A stretch of 64,000 nucleotides of DNA from Cryptomeria japonica (taxonomy: Eukaryota > Streptophyta > Pinopsida > Cupressales > Cupressaceae): contig NC_081410.1 of assembly GCF_030272615.1 (NCBI RefSeq), positions 504,298,942-504,362,941 on the forward strand, in the 5' to 3' direction. How positions within the stretch are numbered: the stretch's first letter is position 1; every line of letters starts with the position of its first letter. Position numbers and translations under genes: made by a program. Below are positions 36,652 through 48,647 of this stretch, piece by piece. The notes beneath the pieces are model-generated. The model ran no database searches, had not been told where the DNA came from, and was given only the letters and a program-made list of their open reading frames with translations.

Positions 36652-38698
36652 CTAAGAACTCGCATGCATCTCATCTGCAGTCCTCTTCACTCCATGTGAA
36701 GGTGGCTGAGATGAATCATCCCGCTGCACGTGGTTCTGAGATGCACCATCCTGTGTCTGTGCAATATCAGTGTTTGCACCCTCCTGTGCATTATTAAAAG
36801 ATTTTACATGAGAAGAAGTTACTTGCATAATTCACTTATAAAATAATTAAATACTAAAAAAATTTAAATAAATTACCATACGACTGTGCTCGACAATGCC
36901 CTCACTGATACGTGGAGGTCCACTATCATGAACAAGAAAAGTGGTCGTAGCCAAGTCTTGCAAAAAAAACATTGTATATCAATTTTGATAATCCATATAA
37001 AAGCCAAGTACACAGTATAAACAAATTATAAATTATTTTTGTAATCACCGTGCCTCAAATTATAATGTTGATGGTTGCATCTGGCTCAACTCCATAGCCG
37101 TACCAATATTAGTAGTGGTGTGGACCTGAACAACATATATAAAGCATGAATCAAACTTGTATATATACATAAATTATAAAGCATATATATATATATATAG
37201 ACTACAAGATTATCACAGAAAAGCATACATGTGATGCAGGGAAAGTAACTGATGGTCAAAGGCGTACATGTGATGCACCATCAAACGATCTAGAAGCCTA
37301 CAATTGCAAAAAATAATGAACATGTATCAAAGTTGTACTTAAATTAGTAACCATGTAAACACTTCAAATTAATGGATGAAAAACATACTAGTGGTATGTG
37401 AGGCTGAGCCTCAGTGGTCCATGGGTCACCTGAAGAAGTACCCACCTCAGTGCTACATGAAGCACCCTACAAAATTGAAAAAACATATCATATGTAAATC
37501 ATTATATTAAAAAATTTATTATTTATTTTAAATGTACATATCAATACAATCTATCTAGATGAAAGTGCATACCGTAAATGGGGCACCAACATCTCTGGGT
37601 ATTGAGGTAACATGATGTCTGTTCCTCAATGATGTGGTGTGATCCATCATCTATTCAGAAAAAATTGACTCATGTTATGGTTCATATGTGTATATATAAG
37701 GAATTTAATATTGCACTGTAAATTATACAAATAAATTTGTACCTCTCTAGGCTGATCATCGTCTGCCAACAAGAGATCAACATATGAAGAGACGGCATCA
37801 GCATGTGCAGCCTCCTCGGCATCATCGTAACCACCATGGGCGGCATCAACATCATCAAAATCATCATCTCCTCTAGGGGCAGCCTCACTCTATGGACCCC
37901 TACATACATCCCCACAACTCGTGCAAACATGTGCTAAGCAGGGGGCAGCCCTCACCTCCCACAACTACTGTACCAAATTGCCCTACAGGACACTCAATGA
38001 ACCTAGAGCAGAATCCACTACTCGATGATGGGAAGGTGCTGGAACAACTGGTGATGGAAGAGGAACCAATGGATCATTGAGCACACGGTTTCTAACCCTG
38101 TCGCTCAATTTTGCTCCTGGCCTATCCTGGGGCATGCCTCTCCCAACCCCCTGAAAAGATCTAATATCAAAGTAATTGGGCTTTTTGCCCAATTCAAATT
38201 CCGCCCATAATTTCTTCAAAAAATACATTGGGACCTCATGATTGGAGTGTGGTGGACCATCCACCACCTCTCCCAAAAGTGGCTAGCAATGTCCGGGTGC
38301 CTACACCATCGAATAGAGATCTGTGGCTTCTTTGGATCTATCTCTTCACCCATCTTAGGGTTCACAAAATATTTTTTTAAATCTATTTTTGTTATTTTTA
38401 AATCATTAACTTGTTTGTATGTGAGGCCATCTGCATAAAATGCACTCAATCACTCACACCAGCTACGATAGCTATCTAACTCGCTATCTAGTGCCTGCAC
38501 AAACTGTACAATGCCTTGCATACTATCTGCAAGGCATAACAACTGAGGGGGTGGATGAGGCTCACGCCTTATAGTGTGAATATCTCTAATCAGAGCATCA
38601 ATATTTGTCCTAATTGTCTGTCACAACTGCTCTGGTGGAGGTGGAGGTGGAGGTGGTACTATACCTAATAGCTCATCTATCTCAAACTCATCCATCAT
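36652..38698 (-). pseudogene. Transposon gene A, copy 2
   Basis: Start MMDEFEIDELLG with a shorter proline run, then ADGLTYKQVNDLKITK, RWCRHPDIASHFWERWWMV and, after a frameshift, NHEVPMYFLKKLWAEF and KPNYFDIRSFQGVGRGMPQ. A loss of about 10 bp relative to copy 1 near 38250 changes the frame, and two TGA stops lie upstream (after PPPEQL and after SWCE). The 3' part again consists of small exons between GT/AG borders. The last exon is 36783-36652 (44 codons, phase 0), ending TCTCAGCCACCTTC..GTTCTTAG. The N-terminal motif and central domain are the parts shared with copy 1; the mini-exon sequences differ much more. Function unknown. Confidence 0.6.
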
Positions 38699-38714
38699 GT
38701 GAAAATAATCTGCA

Positions 38715-38965
38715 TATATATACAAACATGAAAATTTACAATTACAATTACAAACATGAAAATTTACAATTACAATTACAAACATAAAAATTTACAAACT
38801 TGAAAATTTACAATTACAATTACAAACATGAAAATTTACAAACTTGAAAATTTACAATTACAATTACAAACATGAAAATTTACAAACTTGAAAATTTACA
38901 ATTACAATTACAAACATGAAAATTTACAAACCTGAAAATTTACAATTACAATTACAAACATTAAA
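38715..38965. repeat. Minisatellite upstream of gene A, copy 2
   Basis: Units of TTACAAACATGAAAATTTAC and ACAATTACAATTACAAAC alternate about six to seven times. A single isolated unit occurs again near 39390-39427. Confidence 0.8.
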
Positions 38966-41900
38966 TTTTCGATTACTTTTATAGGATTTTATATAGATTG
39001 TTACAAACAGAGATTAATCAAAAATTTATAAAAGACATTTAAGGGAAGAATTATTAGGATTATGATCTTTTTAGTAGAGCATATGTATTGGTTATTCTTA
39101 TTTTTAGAAGCTCACTTCATCAATGTTCGACAAGATATATGAAGGGTTGATCGTAAAACTACATAGTTTTTTAAAGTTGAAGGTGCATTTGGGCTTTAGA
39201 AGATCTTCCATGACTTGTAAAGTCAAAGGAGGTGATCTAAAACCAAGCATATAATTATTTTGAATTTTATAAAATCATTATGCTCAATCAATTTGGGAAA
39301 TATAAAAATAATATCCAATCTCTTTACTATTATTTAATTAAACTAGTCCCTTTGTTTGTCAATGTGAGTGTTCCCTTTCTAATTTTAAATTACAAACTTG
39401 AAAATTTACAATTACAATTACAAACATGAGGAGGCATCATAGGTTTCTCTATTCATCCTTTTGTGGTAAAATTAGAAAGGGATAACTATGATTCTTTTGT
39501 AAAATGGTATCTTCATAAGTTTTACGTGGTTTAATCATTTTCCTTTTATGTATGGAGTCATACCTAAACTAGAAAAACTAGAAAATATATAATCTTGGTG
39601 TAACATCATTGACCATGTACGAGTGATTTGATCTAGTATCAAGATCATGATTCTATGTGTATTGCATTGGATATTGATTTCCCCCATGCACTTTGGAATA
39701 GACTTTAGGAGATCCATACCCTTCCCTTTGTAGATGAAGATCCATACCCTTCCCTTTGGAATGGATATTGTTTCATTCCCTTTGTAGATGAAGATCACAT
39801 ACCCTTCGATGGTGATACTTAAGAGGAAATTCATTATATCATATTAAATAGTTTATTTACTTAAGATCAACTTTTATTTACATATTAAATAATTTTAAAA
39901 ATATATTTTAATTATGTACATCAATTATATCAATTAGAATAAACATTTGGTAATGAAATACAAGCAATTATCATAAAAAATTTAGAATCAATTCATTCTA
40001 AATGTAAAATGATACATACACATATAAATATATAATCATTTTTTTAATTTAATATATACTTGGCAAAATAAATTTATATAGACGTGTAAATTTTTAAGTA
40101 ATTTAGTGGGGTTTATAATGAAACCTATCCAAGAAAATTTGTCATATATTAGAATACATAACTCATCTACCCTATATAGACACCACCCTCAACTCTCCCT
40201 TCTTGTTGGTTCTTATTTTACTATTTCAATTAATGCTTTCACATAATATAATACATTCACTTCCAACACACACTCTACTATAATACATTCACTTCCAACA
40301 CACACTCTACTAATATTGCTACAATAAGATTGCAATACCTCAAACTCTTGATGTACACCTTCTATTTATACTTTCTTGCTTTCCGTTTGAGGCAAGTAGG
40401 TCACTAAGTCCAATCCTTTTGAGAAATCAACAAACATTTCTTAGACATGAGATGGATTATAAACATCATAGGTAGTTGGGAGCTTATTCATAATTCTTAG
40501 TAACATGTGATGGATTATAAACATGATACTTCGCAATTGATAATAATTCTATTTCATCTAAAATAATTACATATTCCCACCATTGTGCAAACTATGCACT
40601 AAAGAATTACAAGGTGATTATTGCCTAGTGATAGATATTGGTATAACAAATTACATTTTATTACAAATTGGTATAAGATAAACCAAATAATTATAACATA
40701 CACTTTCATGGCCTACCCTTATATTGACATGTATGAAAACATAATGACGTAGTGATTGTATTAGTTGATATCCACTTGTAGCCTAGACAATTCCTACACT
40801 ATCTACAATGACCCATTTCTAATCATAGCCAGTCCTCTTGATCATGCAAAAAAATGGGCCACCATGCCCTATACATGAGGTCTTGATTATTAGTTGTTAT
40901 CATTAAGACCAACACTAACACTACCCTCAACGGTCTTCCACCATACTTGTATAGGCCTTAGTTCAATACTCTAACCAATATATTTTTGACACATTATGAC
41001 ACAATGATGGTGCATAATCTTGAGAGGTCACCTAAACACAATGACATGGATAAAATTCAGGGGCTCCTCAACATTTCCCTCACTATATTCTATGCCCCTC
41101 TAATGCCAATCCCTTTTACTCATTTGCATTCTTCATTCTTGATGTGGATTTGGCCATGTGTGTATGATTGTGCCATTTATATTTTGAATGTAAATCTTTC
41201 AGTTTTACTTTGATCTTATTCTAGATGCTTCATTTGTTGCATTGTATGCCCCTGAGTGTTTATTGTTTGCTTAGTTTGATATATGTTTTGTGATTTCTTT
41301 GGACCCATGATGTGTTGGATCGCCTTATGGTGATTTGTAATTTTGTAGTTACATTGAGATGAATGATGATCTATTATACCTTTGCTAATTATGATAGACT
41401 AAAAACCAAAAAAAATAAAATTTAACTCTAAAAGCTCCAATCAAAAACTAAATATATGTTCCATTTGATACAACACTGCTAGGAAAAACACTGATCACTA
41501 AGCACCATTTAATTTAGGGTTTAGGGTTTAGGGTTAATCAACCAAGATAGTCAAATTTAGGGTTAATCAACCAAGATAGTCAAATTTCTCCTGGGACTTG
41601 TTCGTTTTTTTCTATTTAAGGTTTAGTGTTCGTTTTTTAATTCAAGGTTTATTGTCTGTTTTTTGCGTCTAATGTTTATTGTTCATTTTTCTATTCAGGA
41701 TTTATTGTCTATTTTTTGCGTCTAATGTTTATTTGTTTTTCTGTTCAAGGTTTATTGTCTATTTTTTGCGTCTAATGTTTACTGTTCGTTTACGTTTTTG
41801 TTTTTTTCCTACAGTTTAAATACTATTCATGTTTTTTTTTTCCTACGGTTTTTACTATTCATGTTTTTTGCAATATTTGAAAACTGAAAACTATTTTAAA

Positions 41901-42060
41901 CATGAAATAAAAGACGATTTTCAAACTTTAAAACATAAAAATTAAAAAATATCAATACATTAACATTTTTTTTATGAAAAACAATAAAAATAAATAAAAT
42001 AGAATATAAAAAATAAAGCTAAATACCTGGAAGGAGGTAAAAATGGTCTAGGGGGTCAGC
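38966..42060. other. AT-rich gene-A flank of copy 2 with small tandem repeats
   Basis: No gene is supported. It holds a repeated GATCCATACCCTTCCCTTTG segment (39690-39790), a 32-bp tandem pair at 40249-40312 (ACATTCACTTCCAACACACA type), three TTTAGGG units near 41512-41535 followed by a 28-bp tandem pair (GGTTAATCAACCAAGATAGT) to 41587, and three to four units of about 55 bp around TTTTTTGCGTCTAATGTTTA at 41640-41790. Confidence 0.5.
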
Positions 42061-42065
42061 TGAGG

Positions 42066-42330
42066 TGAAGAAAACGGGTACCCGTGCTCCTTAGAAATGC
42101 CTGCCCGTTTTTCAAACAGTAAAAATGATGGTAAAATGGTTAAAAATAAAAAATAAATACATTTCAAAAACGGACGCCCGTTTTCTTCAAATCGGGTGCC
42201 CGATTTGAAGTAAACGGGCGTCTGTTTAGCTTCGGGCACCCATTGCTAAACGAACTCCCATTTTGTTTTGGCTCGGGCACCCGAAGCTAAACGGGTGCCC
42301 ATCTAGCAGGCTCATTTCCCAACCCGCGGA
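42066..42330. repeat. Palindromic motif cluster, gene-A end of copy 2
   Basis: At least six variants occur in about 240 bp: AACGGGTACCCGT (42073), AACGGACGCCCGTTTT (42169), AATCGGGTGCCCGATTT (42190), AAACGGGCGTCTGTTTA (42213), CTCGGGCACCCGAAG (42272) and AAACGGGTGCCC (42288). The central dinucleotides vary, but the palindromic C-G-G-G / C-C-C-G frame is kept. Confidence 0.65.
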
Positions 42331-42350
42331 CTTCCGTAGGATTGGGACCC

Positions 42351-43085
42351 AACTCTATACATTTACCCTTATGTTTCACCTAATATAATTTATAATTTAC
42401 CTAGACACGTTAATCACACAGAACCATCATAGACAATAAAATATGAGAACAAGGTAATTAAAATAGCTAACAAGTGCTTATTAGATATCAAAACCCAATG
42501 TCCTAATTTTATAACCAAAGTAGGCATGTATGTAGTGTTTGAAATTTTGAATATTATTAGTAGACAATCAATAGATTAGGATAAAGAAACTTAAGATTAT
42601 GTGATAAAAAAATGGTTAAAATTATTTATCAAATATATTTAATAACATTGATAGAAGTACATAAAGTAGTATGCAAACACAAAATTGAATGGAAAACCCT
42701 TATGAGAAAGAAACCTTACAACCAAAATGCATTCATCATTACATTATTTAGGATACAAATATTCAATATAGGTCACTTACAAAGTATTGATCTATAATAT
42801 TACAATATATTGTTATATAATTATCCTTCTAATGTCTACCATTTAATGTTCAATGGAACCATTCTTCATGACTACCCTTTATTGGTCTTTCCAACTAACC
42901 TTAACACATTCACATGATAAGATACATACAAAAGAAAAATTATTGAATACCAATTTCAGTTATCCAACTAGCACATGAAATGCCAAGAATAAAAAAAGTA
43001 TAAATTCCAATCATAACATGATATCAACATGTATATATCACTAAATGTGATGTCTCCACCTCAATAGTTACTATGTATAATTTTG
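42351..43085. other. Unassigned spacer
   Basis: Nothing recognisable lies between transposon copy 2 and the copia LTR. Confidence 0.4.
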
Positions 43086-43090
43086 GATAT

Positions 43091-44433
43091 TGTTGAGAAG
43101 TTTGATGGAATGATGTGTTGTCATTGATGTCAACATATTCTTTTGTGTATTCCAGTGTTGCAGTCAGATTAAATGAGTTGGTTTGGCTAGTGTGTTGCAA
43201 GTGATCTATTGCGGTTTAATGGGTTTAGAGATACTTATCTCTAGTTGATTCAACGAAATATTCAGTGATCTACATGATGATTTGATCAATTTATGAGGTC
43301 CGATATAATGGTTGGTTGTTCAGTTGTTTGTGGTGTTCGGCATTCTGGTTTCTACTCCGCATTGCTCCAGAATTGCAATATCTTGGTTTGTGGATTTGGC
43401 AAAGCTTTTGGGATGCTCATATGTGTCCTCAATTCAAATGGTTCATGATTTGGAGGTCCGCAAGTGAATCTTTTAGTTTGACAGTCAGTTCTATGTGTGT
43501 TCTTGAGGTTCGGTATATTGATGAAAAAGATTCTAGTAAGTTGTGATGTTGCGGTGGTTGTTGCTTGCTGATGCTTCTAGATTGTGTTCTATCCATGTTG
43601 ATGGTCCACATTGATCATTGTGTGTGTTATTGATCATTTTCTTGATCCATTGGTGTTCTTCATGTTATGTGACATTCATGATGATTGTAGCATATTGGGG
43701 ATGTTCAAGACGTAATTATTGGTGGTGTTTCTTGCCTGTGGTGTTGATTTAGGTCCAGACTATGTTTTAGCCAACATTGTTTTGGTCCACATGTATTGTT
43801 GTAGCGTGTGAGGTTATATTCTTATTATTTGTGTTGAGGGTTGAGGGTTGATCCGACCTTGAAATATAGGTTGATGATTTGTATAAATGTATGTAATATT
43901 CATCTGCGAGATGTGTCTGAATTGTATGTACAAGTGTGTGATCGAGTAAGTGTGCAAACAAGTGTTTTGATCTTTCGAAAGTGTAAAGAAAGTGTGTAGC
44001 AAAGAAGATCAGATTGTGCTTAACCAAAACTATAACCAGGCATGAGGAGATGATATTTCATCAGTTCATGATCCTCTGGATGTAATCCAAGTGTTTGTCT
44101 AAGATAGTGAGTCTTCCTCAAGGTTGTGGCCCTTCTTGTTTTGTTATTTGAGTAATGAGCTCTAGGCAGTGTGCTTGAATGCATGTGTGTTCCCCACTGT
44201 AATATTTCATTCTCCTAACAAGGTATTATCTCATTGTGGGTAGGTTCCCACAGTGGTTTTTTCCTTAACCGGGTTTTTCATGTCAAAAAACTTGGTGTTA
44301 TGTGTGTTGTTGATGTGGTGATTGTTTATGCTTTCATTGTTAATTATCAGTTCTGAATTTAATTTTGAGTTCTGTAGAGTTTGTGAGCAAACTGATTCAC
44401 CCCTCCTCTCAGTTTGTTGCCTTGTTGCCAACA
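43091..44433 (+). repeat. Copia 5' LTR
   Basis: Starts TGTTGAGAAG and ends TTGCCAACA, 1343 bp. It contains the same 3' segments as the solo LTRs at 13481 and 29975 (GAGCTCTAGGCAGTGTGC, CTGATTCACCCC). Confidence 0.8.
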
Positions 44434-44435
44434 TT

Positions 44436-44447
44436 TGGTATCAGAGC
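44436..44447 (+). other. Copia primer-binding site
   Basis: TGGTATCAGAGC, two bases after the LTR, is the standard plant copia sequence complementary to the 3' end of initiator tRNA-Met. Confidence 0.9.
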
Positions 44448-44489
44448 TAGATCCTTTGGAAGAAGCTTGACTGCTTGAGGAGATCTGGG

Positions 44490-45655
44490 ATGGCAACCTT
44501 TTCTTTTAATAAGGAAATATCATTTGTGATGCATCCATGAAGATTATTGGAAGATTACTAAGAATGAGTATGGTCCTACAACTCCAGATGAGATAAAGGA
44601 AGTTGAATTTAATATAAGAGCTAAGGGAGCATTGTTGAATGCTTTGTCTGATTCTGAGATGACTAATGTGATGGATTTGCAGACTGCTCATGAGATCTGG
44701 AAGAATCTAGAGACTTTGTATGAAGATGACAACCATGTGAAAGTTTCTAAGTTGCAGAGCTTGAAGGAAAAGTATAAGATGTTGAAGATGAGAAAAGATG
44801 AGAACATTACCTCCTTTATGTAGAATGTTAATGAGCTTGTGTTGAACATCAGATGTGTCAGTGGCGTATTGGAAGAATCTAAGATTATGGCTAAAGTGTT
44901 GAGATCCTTGCCTCATGCTTACAAGTACAAGGTTGTTGCTATTGAGGAGATCTAGACGATGACATATGTGACTAGAGACATGTTGATTGGAAAGCTTGCT
45001 TCTTTTGAGTTGAGAAAATTCAATGAATCTCTTCCTAAATCAAAATCTGCATTCAAAGCTACTATATCCAGGAAGCAGAAATATGATCTAGGAGAAAGTT
45101 ATACTTAGGGTATCTAGATATGAGAAGGAGATGAGAAATCTTGAAGAAGAAGAAAGAGAGCTTGAAGAGCTTGAAGCCTTGATTGCCAGAAGATTGCCTA
45201 AAGGTGTTGGTAAGTATGAAGGGAAGTTGTGTCTTAAATTTTTTTCATCCAATAAGATAGGACATTTTGCCTCAAGGTGTCTGGAAAGAGTTTCTAAGAA
45301 GCCATTGAAGCCATATAAGCCTAAATATTAGAAGTGTTATTTTGTTGTTGATGAAGGTGTGACGGATGATGATTTTGAGAAGGGAAATTCAAGAGATCAG
45401 TGGGTGTTCATTTCTATCAAGGAAGATGATCCGGTGACTACTGATTCTACTAGCTGCATCATTGAAGAGAAAGCTTTGGCTACTAAAGTTGAAGAGAAAG
45501 ATGAATGGGTTATTGACAGTGGTTGCTCTCATCATATGACAGGTGATAAGAGTATGTTTGTGAGTATGGAAAATTATGATGGTGGTGTAGTAAGATTTGG
45601 AGATGACAAAGCTAGTATAATTCGTGGTAGAGATTCTATTTCTCTTGATGGTAAG
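44490..45655 (+). pseudogene. Copia gag and protease, 5' part
   Basis: The reading pattern IKEVEFNIRAKGALLNALSD, HEIWKNLETLYEDD, KLQSLKEKYKMLKM is copia gag (UBN2-type). A changed zinc knuckle (CLKFFSSNKIGHFASRC, first spacing irregular) follows, then protease WVIDSGCSHHMTGD with its Asp-Ser-Gly site. Stops appear at several places (after ENITSFM, after VAIEEI, near 45107). The N-terminal part is poorly preserved. The coding sequence ends abruptly at SLDGK where the gypsy LTR begins, and resumes at 61881. Confidence 0.8.
45651..45655 (+). other. Target-site duplication, left copy
   Basis: GTAAG immediately before the gypsy 5' LTR. The identical GTAAG at 61876-61880 follows the 3' LTR. Confidence 0.95.
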
Positions 45656-45680
45656 TGTAGACACCTAAAATTGTCATGTC

Positions 45681-45915
45681 TAATTAAATAAATATTTTAT
45701 TTATTTAATTATCTAAGCCTAATTCTTCTATTAATTAAATAAATTTTTATTTATTTAATTAATTCATTTATCCTCTTCTAGCCTTATTTCTCATTTAAAT
45801 AAATACATTTATTTATTTAAATTATCCTTTTCCTAAATTAAATAAATATTTTATTTATTTAATTGATCCCACTTCTTCTATTAATTAAATAAATCTTTAT
45901 TTATTTAATTAATTC
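45681..45915. repeat. Five AT-rich hairpins in gypsy U3
   Basis: Inverted repeats of the type TTAAATAAAT..ATTTATTTAA centred near 45696, 45748, 45808, 45850 and 45898, each with about 11-16 bp arms and short loops. They are preserved unchanged in the 3' LTR (61137-61371). Confidence 0.85.
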
Positions 45916-46072
45916 ATTATCTTTTTCTACACATGACACATGTCATTCATCTCTTAATTCATACACTACCTACCTCTTTCATTATTTTGGTATTTCTTTT
46001 ACCTACCCTCTAATCCTAGCCGACCTCTCTTTTTACACCTCTCAATATTAACCCTCCATTTCTTATTGTGTC

Positions 46073-46083
46073 TTCTATTTAAG
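46073..46083 (+). promoter_or_regulatory. Possible LTR TATA element
   Basis: TTCTATTTAAG lies about 420 bp into the LTR, in the usual place for the U3/R promoter. The same sequence is in the 3' LTR near 61515. Transcription start not visible. Confidence 0.4.
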
Positions 46084-46436
46084 AAGATGTTCTCTTCATT
46101 GTCAAACCCTAATGACTAATGACTGATTTTGGAGTACTTGGCTACACTACGATCCTACTTGCAACCACATTCCGTTCTTTGTTGAGCTCTTGTGCATATT
46201 AAAATCTGAGAGCAAATATATCAAGCAAGATCAATGGAGATAGGAAGAATGGAGATCAAAACCCTATTGGACATGTGATGGTATAATCTTTGTGATTTTG
46301 AGTTATTTGCATTGTCTTAGGTAATCTTCATATGTTGTGGTGGATCTTTGTTGTTGTTAGGCTAGGGTTTGGTGGTTGAATTCATTTAGCCTTTCAATAT
46401 TGTTATTATTGTTATCCATTTTCACCATACACATTT

Positions 46437-46454
46437 TGGCACGCCCAGTGGGAC
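46437..46454 (+). other. Gypsy primer-binding site
   Basis: TGGCACGCCCAGTGGGAC starts three bases after the LTR, the place and style of plant gypsy primer sites. I do not assign the tRNA. Confidence 0.65.
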
Positions 46455-46537
46455 CCTTGTCCCTTTGCATTTAACATTTTTGTTGCAAATTTCGCATTTT
46501 TGAAGTTGCAGATCGGACAATTTTCGATGACATTTTA

Positions 46538-46805
46538 GGTTTTTCCGCGTCTGCGAGCGTTCGGATCGCGTTTTTGTGTTTCAGAAGCATCTGCAATATC
46601 TTTAATCGCGTCTGTATTTTTGCCAGATTTTATTTTTGCAAGTTTCTGGAACCGCGTCTGTGAATTAAAACCGCGTCTGTGATTGATCTTATCACGTCTG
46701 TGTTCGGGAATAGCGTCTGCGGTATCCAAGCGCGTCTGTGCATTACAGAACCGCGTCTGTGTTGTACAGACGCGTCTGTGTCTGGTATAACTGTGTCTGT
46801 GTTTT
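46538..46805 (+). repeat. CGCGTCTGTG repeat array, leader cluster 1
   Basis: About eleven copies of (A/C)CGCGTCTGTG with variants (GCATCTGC, ACGTCTGTG, TGTGTCTGTG), spaced mostly 17-30 bp. Only the 10-mer is conserved; the intervening DNA is not. Confidence 0.85.
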
Positions 46806-48002
46806 TTGTTTTGCAAATTTGTCAATTTTCTTTGATTCGGGTTTTCGGATTTTGTACTTAGGGTTTCAGATCTGGATTATTTTCGGCTAACCCTTGCAGA
46901 TCTAGCTAACCAAGTTTGTGCAGCTTGCTTTGGAGGCAAAAAAACTTTTTTGTTGAAGGCCCCTTTTTCACAAAGTCTTTTGGGTTTTCTAAAATTTACC
47001 TAACTTGTGTGCTTGCAGGAAGGGGTTATTATTTGAAACAACCCAAACTACTAACAATTTTGTTGCAGGGCCTTAGCTAGGGTTTTGTAGTGTGCCTTGT
47101 TTTCATAGATTAGCAAACACTTCCATTGGTGCACTAAAATTGAATCATTGTCTTTTGTGTCTTGAGCAATAGGCTCTTTTTGTTTGATCTTTAGAGGGCC
47201 TGTCTTCCCGTGTGGTCATTAGGACTACTAGTGAGAAGAGAACGACCCAAGTGGTAGCGAGGAAAACCCACCTCTTCCGAATCACTATAATCAAATGTAT
47301 TCATGGTGAAAACTATGAATAACGTGTGCTGATTAGTTCATACCGACACTATGTCTCCCCATAAACCCGTTTGATCAAATTTATTTGATCATTTGTAGGG
47401 CGTAACCCCTACCGGCTGGGAGCCTTCTGTATTTACAGAGCTGAAAGTGCCGCATGTATGGCCACACGAGCAGATGTCCTTACTAGCACCTTTTTGTTTT
47501 AGAAGCCCAAATCCTTCTAGTTGTTGAGGCAGGAGGTCGGACCTCTGGTAGCGGCCCACACACATACGGTTCTTAGTAGAGATACAAAGTTCGCCATGGG
47601 GAGTTTTCATGGGGACTGATGCTTGGCTAACCCGAGAAGTGAGTGCCGAGGGTGGAGCCAGTGAGGTCAAGCATCTAAGTATCCGCTCTGAATAGCGTAG
47701 CCTCGGGGGTAAAACCCTATGTGGGATCAACAACTATTGTCTTGGCCAGCCCTAAGATTTGTGCTTGTCTTATGCTAAACACTCAAACATTCAAGACAAA
47801 ACAACAAAACATTGTGTCTTTTGTGTCTTCAAGTGTATGCAAAACTTTTTACATCAAACAACACACTTTTGGAGTCTAAACAGTTTGCAAACATTGGGTC
47901 ATCAACATTGTGTCCTCTTGTCACGAAAAATAGTCAAATAGTCGGATTTGGTCACAACAAAACAACTTCACACATTGGAAAAATTGCACTAAGGTTACAG
48001 AA

Positions 48003-48156
48003 ACACGTCTATGTCTGTTTAAACCGCGTTTGAGTCATATAAGCGCGTCTGTGAAGGGCAGAATAGCGTCTATGTTTTCAATAGCATCTGTGTCAAATAG
48101 AGAGGCGTCTGTGTCTGGGAATCACGTCTGTGAAGTATACAGAGGAGTCTGTGTCA
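48003..48156 (+). repeat. CGCGTCTGTG repeat array, leader cluster 2
   Basis: About eight copies with more variation (CACGTCTATG, GCGTTTGAG, GCGCGTCTGTG, GCATCTGTG, GAGTCTGTG), spaced 15-25 bp, about 500 bp before the gag start. Confidence 0.75.
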
Positions 48157-48647
48157 GGAATTGAAAACTTTAACAGTCTAGCAAACAAAAAAAAATCAGT
48201 TTCGGTATACTTGAGCTTCCTAGGTTGTCTCTTCAGGTTTCATCTAGCGTTCAGCTTGTTCTAAGGTTTCATACAGTCCATCATTGCTTTACATCTCATT
48301 TTACATTCATACTTGTCAGAACTTGAGTCAAAAGGTCACTTGCTTGTCCTCATCATACTTTGTCAACACACTACATACTACTACACTTTGCTAAGTGGTC
48401 CCTCATCAAGGTTTCTTACCTTTGGGTCTCATTTGGTCTTACTTAGAGTCAAGGTCAGCTTACCTCATCAAGAGAAACTATCCTCTCTTTGGAAGTCACA
48501 CCTACTCTACTACTTACATACTTGGTCTTACACTTTGGACATTGCAAGTACACCTCAAGATTCATTTACACTCCATACAACTCTTGGTCTTCCATACTCT
48601 TGTCATTTTTCATCTAGTCTCTCACATATTGGTCAAACACCTAGTTC

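Larger units (their letters stand above)
31526..42350 (-). mobile_element. Two-gene DNA transposon-like element, copy 2 (inverted)
   Basis: This is the same arrangement as 1416-12338 in opposite orientation: gene B (+) at 32631-35825 and gene A (-) at 38698-36652, convergent. The gene-B end begins GGGTGGCTGCAAGAAG, and the gene-A end is CTTCCGTAGGATTGGGACCC. Homology with copy 1 stops at both these points, which is how the borders were set. No target duplication is evident. Length is about 10.8 kb. More stops are present than in copy 1, so this copy is inactive. Confidence 0.6.
45656..46433 (+). repeat. Gypsy 5' LTR
   Basis: 778 bp, TGTAGACACC..CCATACACA. U3 is very AT-rich and contains five hairpins (listed separately). 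It has a 14-bp segment (near 46026-46042) missing in the 3' LTR. Confidence 0.95.
46455..48647 (+). other. 2.2-kb gag leader
   Basis: No supported coding region. It contains two clusters of CGCGTCTGTG-like repeats (46538-46805 and 48003-48156) and, between them, a GC-balanced stretch (about 47390-47740) that looks structured. Open frames on either strand here lack family features. Confidence 0.6.

Noticed and set aside
32347-42346. Element borders at CCAAGCCTATCCCG / CGTAGGATTGG
   Set aside because: These looked like inverted termini at first, but homology between the two copies continues about 0.8 kb further on the gene-B side, so the outer borders were preferred.
47389-47733. 114-codon minus-strand frame in the gag leader
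   Set aside because: No domain, no partner, and lies in a non-coding leader.
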